The notes beneath the pieces were generated by a model. That model did not search any database. It was not told the DNA's origin and was given only the letters and a program-made list of their open reading frames with translations. Below, one piece after another: positions 15,080 through 21,480 of a DNA stretch of 40,490 bases. How positions within the stretch are numbered: position 1 is the first letter of the stretch; each line of letters begins with the position of its first letter. A program made the position numbers and the translations under genes. The DNA is from Chloroflexota bacterium. GTDB taxonomy: Bacteria > Chloroflexota > Dehalococcoidia > Lucifugimonadales > JACPQL01. Location of the stretch: the NCBI GenBank assembly GCA_016190445.1, contig JACPQL010000052.1:1-40490 (forward strand), given 5' to 3'.

Positions 15080-16192
15080 CTATGCCCCTCCTTCTTGATC
15101 GGCAGGCGGATACCCAGTGAGCATGAGGTCCTCCCCCACCGACTCTACGGTGACGAGGTGCAATCGAAGGGCCTCGCTAAGGGAGGGGAAGCCCTGGCCG
15201 CCCACAGGCGAGGGAGCCTCTCGCCCGCCGATGATGATGGGGGCGATAAAGGCCACCACCTTGTCCACCAAGCGCTGCTGGAAGAAGGAGCCCAGCAGCG
15301 CTCCACCCCCCTCCACAAGGATGCTCATCACGCCACGCTGGCCCAGGAGGCGCAGCAGGGCAGGGAGGTCCACCCGCCCGTCCTCGCCTGGCAGGGAGAC
15401 CACCTCGGCGCCCGAGCGCTCCAGGGCGCTGCGTCGGCTGGGGGACATGCGGGCCGTCGCCACCAGGGCGCGTCCCGGCCCAGCCAGCAGCCGGGCGCGG
15501 GCGGGGAGCCGGCCGGTGCTGTCCACCACAACACGCAGCGGCTGGCGCTCCAGGGGCCTCTCACCCTCCCGGGCCGTGAGTTGGGGGTCATCCGCCAGGG
15601 CCGTATCTATGCCGACCATGACGGCGTCGGAGACGGCCCGCATCTGGTGGACCGTCCGGCGGGCCTCCTCGCCGGTGATCCAACGCGACTCCCCCGTGGC
15701 GGTGGCTATCTTCCCATCCAGGCTGGTGGCGAACTTGGCGGTGACGAAGGGCAGCCCGGAGACGATGTGCTTGAAGTAGGCCTCGTTCAGGCGGCGCGCC
15801 TCCTCGTCGCCATCTCCCACGTTGACCCTCAGCCCAGCATCCTCCAGTTGCCTTTTGCCCTTTCCGGCCACTAGCGGGTTGGGGTCCACTACGGACATGT
15901 GCACGTCGGACACCCCCGCTGCCAGCAATGCATCGGTACAGGGAGGCGTCCTACCGTAGTGGCAGCAGGGCTCCAGGGTTACGTAGAGGGTGGCGCCCCG
16001 GCTTCTCTCCCCGGCCTGCTGGAGCGCGACGATCTCGGCGTGAGGCCCTCCGGGTGGCTGGGTGTATCCCTGGCCCACCACCTTGTCCTCCTTCACCAGC
16101 ACCGCGCCCACGGCGGGGTTGGGGCTCACCTGCCCCAGGGCCTGGCGGGCCAGCTCCAAAGCCTGCGCCATGTGCGGAGATGGGGATGCCAT
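15080..16192 (-). CDS. ribD: Riboflavin deaminase/reductase RibD
   Basis: 370 residues. The N-terminal deaminase domain has SPNPAVGAVLV, the zinc-binding HAEIVAL, and PCCHYGRTPPC. The C-terminal reductase domain has VTAKFATSLDGKIAT, SRWITGEEARR and VMVGIDTALADDPQL, and ends with the ILVEGGGALLGSFF motif. It performs the deamination and NADPH-dependent ring reduction after RibA. ATG 16192 is taken; ATG 16171 is possible. It lies 14 bp after dcd. Confidence 0.97.
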   Translation of the reverse strand: MASPSPHMAQALELARQALGQVSPNPAVGAVLVKEDKVVGQGYTQPPGGPHAEIVALQQAGERSRGATLYVTLEPCCHYGRTPPCTDALLAAGVSDVHMSVVDPNPLVAGKGKRQLEDAGLRVNVGDGDEEARRLNEAYFKHIVSGLPFVTAKFATSLDGKIATATGESRWITGEEARRTVHQMRAVSDAVMVGIDTALADDPQLTAREGERPLERQPLRVVVDSTGRLPARARLLAGPGRALVATARMSPSRRSALERSGAEVVSLPGEDGRVDLPALLRLLGQRGVMSILVEGGGALLGSFFQQRLVDKVVAFIAPIIIGGREAPSPVGGQGFPSLSEALRLHLVTVESVGEDLMLTGYPPADQEGGA

Positions 16193-16206
16193 GCCAGCGC
16201 CGTCCC

Positions 16207-16779
16207 TCAGCCTGCCGGGCCGAAGTCCCGGTGCACCTTGCTGGGGGTGGGCTCTTCCTGGCCCTGGTACTTGCTGCCCAACTCCGGCGCGCCGTATAGC
16301 CGCTCCGCCGGGGCGGTGAGACGAAGGAAGGAGACCTGGCCTATCTTCATGCGGTAGTAGAGGGTTATGGGGAGCCTGGATACGTTGCTCAGCTCCAGGG
16401 TCAGGTGCCCCTGCCAGCCCGGGTCCACGTAGCCGGCGGTGGAGTGGATCAGCAGGCCGATGCGCCCCAGGGAGCTTTTCCCCTCAAGCCGTGCCACCAG
16501 GTCATCGGGCAGGCCGATGAACTCCAGGGTGCTGCCCAGGACGAACTCCCCTGGGTGAAGGATGAAGGGTTCCTGCTCGGGTATCTCCTGCATCTCCGTG
16601 AGGCCGTCCATGCTCTCATGGATGTCTATGAAGGGCCTGCGGGTGTTGCGGAAGACCAGCACCTTCCGGTCCAGGTGGATGTCCACGCTGGCGGGCTGGA
16701 TGCACGACTCGTCCAGGGGCCGGATGACTATTCTGCCCCTGCGCAACTCCTCGCGGATGGTGCGGTCGCTCAAGACCAC
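16207..16779 (-). CDS. dcd: dCTP deaminase / dUTPase (Dcd-Dut type)
   Basis: 190 residues: VLSDRTIREELRRGRIVI, IQPASVDIHLDRKVLVFRN, then KSSLGRIGLLIHSTAGYVDPG, HLTLELSNVSRLPITL and a C-terminal GSKYQGQEEPTPSK. The THE STAG-D/E-type active-site string (here HSTAGYVDPGW) and the GSKYQGQ..PTPS tail match the Mycobacterium-type enzyme, which both deaminates dCTP and hydrolyses the product to dUMP. The bifunctional reading is by family resemblance. The start is GTG 16779, with AGGAGG 11 nt upstream. It heads the riboflavin operon and may have no functional link to it. Confidence 0.9.
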   Translation of the reverse strand: MVLSDRTIREELRRGRIVIRPLDESCIQPASVDIHLDRKVLVFRNTRRPFIDIHESMDGLTEMQEIPEQEPFILHPGEFVLGSTLEFIGLPDDLVARLEGKSSLGRIGLLIHSTAGYVDPGWQGHLTLELSNVSRLPITLYYRMKIGQVSFLRLTAPAERLYGAPELGSKYQGQEEPTPSKVHRDFGPAG

Positions 16780-16851
16780 AGTGGGACATGCCTCCTGTGT
16801 GCCAGCAAGGCGATTGTAGCAGCAGGGCAGGGCGCCAGCAACGGCGCCCTG

Positions 16852-17038
16852 CTAGAGCTGGTTGCAAAAGTCAGCGTCGCTGGATGCCTTTTCGCCCTGA
16901 AGAGCAGACTTGTTCTTTCCCACCCACCCGTCCTCGGTATGTTTTTGAGTTTGAGGGGACACCCCTCAAACTCTCCGGCAGGGGGCAGGGCCCCCTGCAC
17001 CCCCTAAAGCCTAGCTGCGACTTTGCAATAGCTTCTAG
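16852..17038. mobile_element. MITE-like repeat B, ends at the SDR stop codon
   Basis: Sister of the element at 5114. The ends are CTAGAGCTGGTTGCAAAAGTC-like at 16852-16872 and its imperfect inverse at 17019-17038. Inside are a 12-bp perfect stem GAGTTTGAGGGG/CCCCTCAAACTC with ACA loop (16947-16973) and a GGCAGGGGGC/GCCCCCTGC-type stem. Its right end contains the TAG of the neighbouring SDR gene. No gene is visible in it. Confidence 0.72.
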
Positions 17039-17853
17039 TGCTCCATCACCGAGCCCCCGTTGATGTTGATGGCCTGCCCAGTGATGAAGGAGGCGGAGGG
17101 GGTGCACAGCCAGGCGATCAGCTCGCCGCACTCGTCGGGGTGGCCGTGGCGGCGCAGGGGGATGGTCTGCACCTGGCGCCGCCACGTCTCGCTATCCGGG
17201 GTGCCCAGCACGTAGTTGCGAGAGGTGTCGAAGAGGCCGGGGCAGACGCAGTTCACGGTGATGCCGTGGGGGCCCAGCTCCCGCGCCAGGGACATGGTGA
17301 AGAGCTGGATGCCGCCGTTGGCGGTGGCATAAGCGGCGGTGTTGGCCGGGCCACGCTTGCCCGCGCCCGACGACAGGTTGACAATGGAGCCTCCCTGGTT
17401 CTGGCGCAGGAGGACCTTGGCCACTGCGCGGGAGCACAGGAATGCGCCTGTCAGCTTTATCTCCAGCACCTTGTGCCACAGCTCCTCGCTGAGCTCCAGG
17501 ACTGGCACCCGGTCAGGGCCGCGCCCGAAGGCGGCGTTGTTCACAAGGAAGTCAATGCGCCCGAACTCTGCCAGCGTCCTGTCCACCATCTCCTGGACCT
17601 GCTGATCTTTGGTCACGTCCACCACCATGGCCAGGCAGCGTCTCCCCAGGGCCTCCACCTCCTCCTTCACGCTCTGGATGTCCCGCCAGCCGGCCTTCCG
17701 CTCGTGCGGAGGAAAGGCGGAGGGGTCGCGGCCCGTCCCCGTGACCACTACGTTGGCCCCTTTGCGGGCAAAAGCCAGTGCCGCGCTTCGGCCTAAGCTG
17801 AGCATCCGGCCAGCGCCTGTGATTATGGCGACCTTGCCTGCAAGCTCGTCCAT
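17035..17853 (-). CDS. SDR family oxidoreductase-like protein, catalytic Lys missing
   Basis: 272 residues with a Rossmann start ITGAGRMLSLGRSAALAFA (two residues longer than the usual TGxxxGIG loop), NNAA near 105-108, NLSSGAG with the catalytic Ser (161/162), and Tyr175. The usual YxxxK reads YATAN: position 179 is Asn (AAC). NGGSVMEH ends the chain. It may be a reductase with altered chemistry or a non-catalytic binder. ATG 17853 has GGGAGGAA 7 nt upstream. It is a single gene; its TAG lies in the inverted repeat of the adjacent MITE-like element. Confidence 0.85.
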   Translation of the reverse strand: MDELAGKVAIITGAGRMLSLGRSAALAFARKGANVVVTGTGRDPSAFPPHERKAGWRDIQSVKEEVEALGRRCLAMVVDVTKDQQVQEMVDRTLAEFGRIDFLVNNAAFGRGPDRVPVLELSEELWHKVLEIKLTGAFLCSRAVAKVLLRQNQGGSIVNLSSGAGKRGPANTAAYATANGGIQLFTMSLARELGPHGITVNCVCPGLFDTSRNYVLGTPDSETWRRQVQTIPLRRHGHPDECGELIAWLCTPSASFITGQAININGGSVMEH

Positions 17854-17946
17854 GGCGTTCCTCCCGGGTGAAATTGGGCCCATTCTAACAGAGGGTCGGT
17901 GGTTCGTCTGCTGCCATTGCGGGTGCGTAGATGGCGCTCGGTGTGG

Positions 17947-17952
17947 GATAAT
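17947..17952 (+). promoter_or_regulatory. Candidate -10 (GATAAT) for tRNA-Gln
   Basis: GATAAT lies 12 bp before the mature tRNA 5' end; no good -35 is seen at 16-18 bp (TTGCGG is 23 bp away). Offered only as a possible promoter. Confidence 0.3.
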
Positions 17953-17963
17953 GCGAGAGGCGG

Positions 17964-18034
17964 TGCCCGGTGGTGCAGTGGTAGCACAGGGGACTTTGGA
18001 TCCCCTGACCCTGGTTCGAATCCAGGCCGGGCAG
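17964..18034 (+). tRNA. tRNA-Gln (anticodon UUG)
   Basis: A 71-nt cloverleaf: acceptor TGCCCGG/CCGGGCA with discriminator G, D stem GTGC/GCAC, anticodon stem GGGGA/TCCCC with loop CTTTGGA (anticodon TTG), variable loop TGAC, and T arm CCTGG-TTCGAAT-CCAGG. The U1-A72 pair is characteristic of bacterial tRNA-Gln. CCA is not encoded. Its 3' end is repeated at 18727-18744 and 19104-19121. Confidence 0.97.
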
Positions 18035-18075
18035 AGCCACCCAGGAGCGCGGTCGCTATCCAAGAAAGGAGATCA

Positions 18076-18297
18076 ATGGCGGACTACCAGTTCACAGTCG
18101 TCATTGAGCGTGACGAAGACGGCATGTATGTTGTCTCGGTCCCTGCCCTTCCTGGTTGCCATACACAGGGGGGCTCTCGCGAAGAGGCCCTGGAGAACAT
18201 CAGGGAAGCTATTCGACTGTACATCGACGCCCTTCGGGACCTGGGGGAGCCAATCCCTGTGGAAGTTGGACTCGAGAAGGTCCGGGTAGTTGCCTAG
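18076..18297 (+). CDS. hicB: HicB-family antitoxin
   Basis: 73 residues with the partial RNase H-like HicB fold: YQFTVVIERDEDGMYVVSVPALPGCHTQGGSREEALENIREAI, ending LYIDALRDLGEPIP. No C-terminal DNA-binding domain is present, so it is the short form. HicB neutralises the HicA mRNA interferase. ATG 18076 has AAGGAG 5 nt upstream, and it starts 41 bp after the tRNA. HicA-like coding sequence follows, but separated by a repeat instead of adjacent. Confidence 0.9.
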   Translation: MADYQFTVVIERDEDGMYVVSVPALPGCHTQGGSREEALENIREAIRLYIDALRDLGEPIPVEVGLEKVRVVA

Positions 18298-18334
18298 TAC
18301 CTACTATCAAAAATCAGCGCACAATTGGCCGCAC

Positions 18335-18460
18335 CCAACCCCGCTCACCCTGAGCTCCGACCTCGTCGGAGTCTCGACACAGTCGGACCTGTCGCAGGGT
18401 GAGCCGCTCATGGTTCGACAAGCTCACCACGAGCGGCTGGTTATGACGCCTTTTTCCGCA
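18335..18460. repeat. Dispersed repeat between hicB and hicA
   Basis: Contains CACCCTGAG..., a CTCCGAC/GTCGGAG hairpin with a CTC loop, and an 11-bp imperfect stem CCGCTCATGGT / ACCACGAGCGG around TCGACAAGCTC. The last part belongs to the GTTCGACA-GCTCACCA family, also seen at 5433-5454 in the opposite orientation. Its right edge abuts the hicA-like frame. Confidence 0.6.
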
Positions 18461-18473
18461 AGCAAGTACTAGA

Positions 18474-18689
18474 CTGGGCCCAGCGAAGCCCGACGAGGTT
18501 GTCCGGGTTTTGGAGAAGCTGGGTTTCTCCAGGGTGCGGCAAGATGGAAGCCATGCCTTTTTCCGGCATCGTGATGGCCGCACCACCGTTGTCCCCATCC
18601 ACCCAGGCGAGGACCTTGGCAGGAGCCTCTTCAAGAAGATCCTGGACGATGCGGGCATCAGCCCTGAGCAGTTTGCCCAGTTGAGGTAG
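18474..18689 (+). pseudogene. hicA: HicA-like toxin lacking a normal start codon
   Basis: The frame reads LGPAKPDEVVRVLEKLGFSRVR, then QDGSHAFFRHRDGRTTVVPIHPGEDLG and ends KILDDAGISPEQFAQLR: a HicA double-stranded RNA-binding-fold interferase with the catalytic His in GSH. Upstream, in frame, are AGA, ACT, AGT and then TGA at 18444, with no ATG, GTG or TTG; only CTG 18474 could begin it. TTG 18510 would remove the first strand. The repeat to its left has probably replaced the natural start. Either it uses CTG or it is dead. Its stop TAG lies inside the tRNA remnant. Confidence 0.7.
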
Positions 18690-18744
18690 CGGTGGCACAG
18701 GGGACTTTGGCCCGCTGAACTTGGGACGAATGCGGGCGGGGCAG
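18685..18744 (+). pseudogene. Decayed tRNA-Gln copy
   Basis: The stretch 18688-18710 matches the D-loop-to-anticodon region of the tRNA-Gln at 17964 at 21 of 23 positions (shared GCACAGGGGACTTTGG). The 3' part, 18725-18744, matches the T-loop-to-acceptor end at 15 of 20 positions, ending GGGCAG. The 5' acceptor half is absent; hicA sequence is there instead. It is not a functional tRNA; it fits an old attachment-site duplication. Confidence 0.75.
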
Positions 18745-18826
18745 CTTCTTTGCCCCTCGCGCCATTGAATCGCCACTCCTTTCGAGAAGCCTTGATACCA
18801 CTCTGGCCTGGCCCCTGCATCTGGGC

Positions 18827-18832
18827 TATACT
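18827..18832 (+). promoter_or_regulatory. Candidate -10 (TATACT), near-leaderless
   Basis: CTATACTG lies 7 bp before the ATG at 18840, so a transcript starting at the usual distance would begin at or next to the ATG. TGGCCT at 18804-18809 is at the -35 position. Confidence 0.35.
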
Positions 18833-18839
18833 GAGAAAA

Positions 18840-19004
18840 ATGTTCGGCAAGAGCGCGATTTTCTACGTTGTGGCCAGCACAATCATCGCCGTGGTGGCCG
18901 AGGCCCTGGGCGCAGGCATGGGTACCGTTCTGCTGGCGTCGCTGATGGTCCCCCCCGCGATTCTTGCGGGGGTGGCCTTCATGCGCTACAAGGGATGGGT
19001 CTGA
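18840..19004 (+). CDS. Small membrane protein, 54 aa
   Basis: The frame MFGKSAIFYVVASTIIAVVAEAL, then GMGTVLLASLMVPPAILAGVAFMRYKGWV gives two hydrophobic helices and a charged tail. It resembles no family I can name. The frame extends upstream to 18750 but that part is not hydrophobic and runs into the tRNA remnant. It has only a weak GAGAA before the ATG. It lies between two copies of the tRNA-Gln 3' end, so it may be cargo of an integrated module. Confidence 0.5.
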   Translation: MFGKSAIFYVVASTIIAVVAEALGAGMGTVLLASLMVPPAILAGVAFMRYKGWV

Positions 19005-19103
19005 AGAGACTGTCTCAGGAGCCGCTGATTCCACAAGAGCCTGGTGGTAACAATTGATACAAAAAGATATCGCCTAGCTATCTACCAGGCTACCAGATAG
19101 AGA

Positions 19104-19121
19104 CGAGTCCAGGCCGGGCAG
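19104..19121 (+). repeat. Duplicate of tRNA-Gln 3' end (attachment-site-like)
   Basis: CGAGTCCAGGCCGGGCAG matches the last 18 nt of tRNA-Gln (18017-18034) at 17 of 18 positions. Such a direct repeat at a distance from a tRNA is the usual sign of a site-specific integrated element. It lies 26 bp before the HEPN gene. Confidence 0.7.
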
Positions 19122-19147
19122 CGCAAATCCCTGAGAGGAAAGTCCGT

Positions 19148-20392
19148 ATGAATCCTTACAGGGTGGCACAGGTCTTCCTTCTGACACGGGCGATTGAGCG
19201 GTCGCTGCGCGAGCTGGTGCTTAGCCGTCTTCCTGACGTTAAGCCTGACTGGTGGGACAGTGTCCCTCAGAAGGTCAAGGACAACGCGGAGAGGTGTCAG
19301 GCGAGTTCGCCTGTCAAAGGGCTGCATCTCCTACACTTCGTCTCTCTTACGGAATTGCTGCATGTAGTCGAGCTGTTTTTCAAAGAGCTGTTCGGAACGT
19401 CCCCGCCAGTGGATCTGAAGGCGCTTTGGGCAGCGAAGGATGCCCGGAACGGCTGCTATCACAGTCGAGATTTGAGTGCGGAAGAAGAAGAAAAGGTAAA
19501 GTTGGCTGCAAGGCAGCTTCTCATAGCAATTAAAGGGGAAGACCCTGAACTGGCTGAGGCTCTCAAATTTCAGACCGGTCTTGCTGAGGGGGGTGATAAC
19601 TTTGTCTTCGTCCCTGCCTTCGATAGCCAGGCTCCGGCCCCGGATTTCAACCGGCCTCTTTTTCACTATTACGGATTTGCTGATGGTCTCCTGAAGCCGC
19701 TAGGCCTTGGCACCAGAACCGTCACCAAGGCCGACCTGTCTTCTGAGCGCGAATTCCGCCGTCTGCTCTCAGAGTGCAAGCTGATTTGGATACCCAGCGC
19801 TATCCTAGCACTGGCCTTCACTGAGGTGGATTGGTTCGATTTGTTTGTGCGAGAGATACTGAATGGCAAGCCCGCGCTTATTCAGACTCAAGGTCCTCGC
19901 TGGACAGAATCGCGCGGCCCAATATGGGCAGCGTTTCTGGACAAACTCGGACTTTCAAGCGACCAATCGCTTCGCTTGTTCGACGAAACGGACTATGATT
20001 GTCTTCATGACATCATTGTCTTCAGGAAAGAGAATGAGTGTTTGAGGGATGCGGCACTCTTTGATGGCGTTGACGAAATCACAGTAGATACACCATTCCA
20101 TCTTTCAGGCCGCGCACTAGCCCGGCGTGTGGTGTTTGGTGGCCCGTCTACCCGGGTTCTGGATTGGACGCAAGACGAGTGGACGAGAATTCAGGGAGCC
20201 CACACAGGCTGCATGTCGGTCGCAACCCATAGCGTTGTTCCAGGGACCTCTCTTCGGGTGCTAGCTCTCTCTGGGCATATGCTTGAAGACCCGGGGGAAG
20301 ACGTCGGCGAGAGGCCTCACTTCGGACTGTCGAAAAACGTACCGTTCGCTTACAACGCACTAGAATGGCTGCTGCGTCAAGGACAGATATGA
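19148..20392 (+). CDS. HEPN-domain protein with C-terminal GIFT/GATase-like domain
   Basis: 414 residues. Residues about 10-130 resemble a Swt1-type HEPN domain: helical, with RAIERSLRELVLSRL, LLHFVSLTELLHVVELFF and the RNGCYH motif (R100, H105), the R-x4-H ribonuclease signature. The rest (about 150-414) is alpha/beta, with LIWIPSAILAL and a last strand-helix unit, LRVLALSGHMLED then AYNALEWLL, recalling IFT52/GldG-like (GIFT) or class I amidotransferase-like binding domains; this second call is weak. HEPN proteins often act as RNases in toxin-antitoxin and anti-phage systems. ATG 19148 has GAGGAA upstream. GC is visibly lower than in neighbours, supporting transfer. Confidence 0.6.
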   Translation: MNPYRVAQVFLLTRAIERSLRELVLSRLPDVKPDWWDSVPQKVKDNAERCQASSPVKGLHLLHFVSLTELLHVVELFFKELFGTSPPVDLKALWAAKDARNGCYHSRDLSAEEEEKVKLAARQLLIAIKGEDPELAEALKFQTGLAEGGDNFVFVPAFDSQAPAPDFNRPLFHYYGFADGLLKPLGLGTRTVTKADLSSEREFRRLLSECKLIWIPSAILALAFTEVDWFDLFVREILNGKPALIQTQGPRWTESRGPIWAAFLDKLGLSSDQSLRLFDETDYDCLHDIIVFRKENECLRDAALFDGVDEITVDTPFHLSGRALARRVVFGGPSTRVLDWTQDEWTRIQGAHTGCMSVATHSVVPGTSLRVLALSGHMLEDPGEDVGERPHFGLSKNVPFAYNALEWLLRQGQI

Positions 20393-20432
20393 CCTGGCGA
20401 TACGCGAAGGCCCATCTCGAAAGTTTTTGCTT

Positions 20433-20453
20433 GTTCTATCTAGGCCAAGCCAG
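20433..20453 (+). repeat. Possible further tRNA-Gln end remnant
   Basis: GTTCTATCTAGGCCAAGC resembles the tRNA T-loop-to-acceptor segment GTTCGAATCCAGGCCGGGC with several differences and a gap. If real it would bound the right side of the island. The match is weak. Confidence 0.25.
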
Positions 20454-20559
20454 CCAGCCGTGGCGGTTGTGATTCTCGGATGGATGCTGCACAATTGGGG
20501 TAGGGTGGTGGGACACAGGCCGCAGCGGCCTACGGGCACTACCCGGGAGGTGAGGGGTC

Positions 20560-20823
20560 ATGCCCAGAATAGGGCCAATGGAGCTGGTCATCATACTGGT
20601 GATCCTTCTGGTCATCTTCGGCGTGGGGAAGCTCCCCCAGGTAGGTGGCGCCATGGGGAAGGCCATCCGGGAGTTCCGCAAGGGCCAGTCTGAGGTGGAG
20701 GCGGCAACCCGCTCAGAGGAAGAAGGCCCGGCGGCCGCGCCATCGCCCACGCCTTCCTCGGCGAAACCCAGCGAGGACGAGGAGCCGGCGCGGCGTACTC
20801 CCAATGGCAACTCACCGAAGTAG
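20560..20823 (+). CDS. tatA: TatA/E-family twin-arginine translocase subunit
   Basis: 87 residues: one N-terminal membrane helix (ELVIILVILLVIFGVGKLP), the FG-type hinge, an amphipathic helix with KAIREFRKGQ, and a charged Pro/Glu tail. TatA forms the translocation pore for folded Tat substrates in the inner membrane. ATG 20560 has GGAGGTGA upstream. It is 42 bp before mobA; tatC is not in the window. Tat exports many molybdenum enzymes, which could explain the pairing. Confidence 0.9.
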   Translation: MPRIGPMELVIILVILLVIFGVGKLPQVGGAMGKAIREFRKGQSEVEAATRSEEEGPAAAPSPTPSSAKPSEDEEPARRTPNGNSPK

Positions 20824-20865
20824 CGCCTCTCTTGGCAGGCCTGTCGTGACCCTGGAAGAGGATAC

Positions 20866-21480
20866 GTGGTGGAGGTCAACAGGCCCGTGAGAACCTGCGA
20901 CCTGGATGCACTTGTGCTGGCCGGTGGCGAAAGCAGGCGCATGGGCTCGCATAAGGCCTTCCTCCCACTGGGCAGCACCACCGTGATGGACTCCGTCCTC
21001 GATGTGCTGCGCCCCATGTTCCGTCGGGTGCTGGTGGTGGTGCGGGAAAACGGTACTCTGGTGATACCTGGCGTGGAGGTCCTTGCCGACGACCGCCCTG
21101 AGCGCGGCCCGCTGGTGGGGTTGGCACGGGGACTTGCGGCCAGCGATGCCCCATGGTGCTTTGTGGTGGGGTGCGACATGCCTTTCCTGCGCCCCCAGGT
21201 GATTGAGGCCATGGCGGAGCGTCTGGGGGAGTGCGATATACTGGCGCTCTCTCTGGAGGGCTGGCTACAGCCCCTCCACGCCTTCTACTCCCCGCGGTGC
21301 CTCACTGCCGCAGTGGAGCTTCTGGACAACGGAGTCACCTCTATCAGAGCCCTGTTCCGGCGGTGCAAGCTTGAGACGGTTACCGCCGCCGACCTGGCGG
21401 AGGTTGACCCCGGCCTCCTTTCGTTCAGGGACCTGGACACCAGGGAGGAGTACCGGACAGCCCAGCGCCTGGTGGAGTGA
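20866..21480 (+). CDS. mobA: Molybdenum cofactor guanylyltransferase-like (MobA)
   Basis: 204 residues, a nucleotidyltransferase with ALVLAGGESRRMGSHKAFL (the GTP-binding LAGGxSxRMGxxKA motif), CDMPFLRPQVIEAM with the metal-binding Asp, and LQPLHAFYSP, typical of MobA. It attaches GMP to molybdopterin to make the guanine dinucleotide cofactor. GTG 20866 has AGAGGA upstream and a second GTG follows. It could serve another nucleotidyl transfer, but the pattern fits MobA well. It is cotranscribed with tatA. Confidence 0.87.
   Translation: MVEVNRPVRTCDLDALVLAGGESRRMGSHKAFLPLGSTTVMDSVLDVLRPMFRRVLVVVRENGTLVIPGVEVLADDRPERGPLVGLARGLAASDAPWCFVVGCDMPFLRPQVIEAMAERLGECDILALSLEGWLQPLHAFYSPRCLTAAVELLDNGVTSIRALFRRCKLETVTAADLAEVDPGLLSFRDLDTREEYRTAQRLVE

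Noticed and set aside
16780-16870. FMN riboswitch ahead of the riboflavin operon
   Set aside because: The short leader before dcd shows no RFN-type conserved helices, only the MITE-like repeat.
18685-18744. Second functional tRNA-Gln
   Set aside because: The 5' acceptor half is missing and the stems are broken; it is a remnant.
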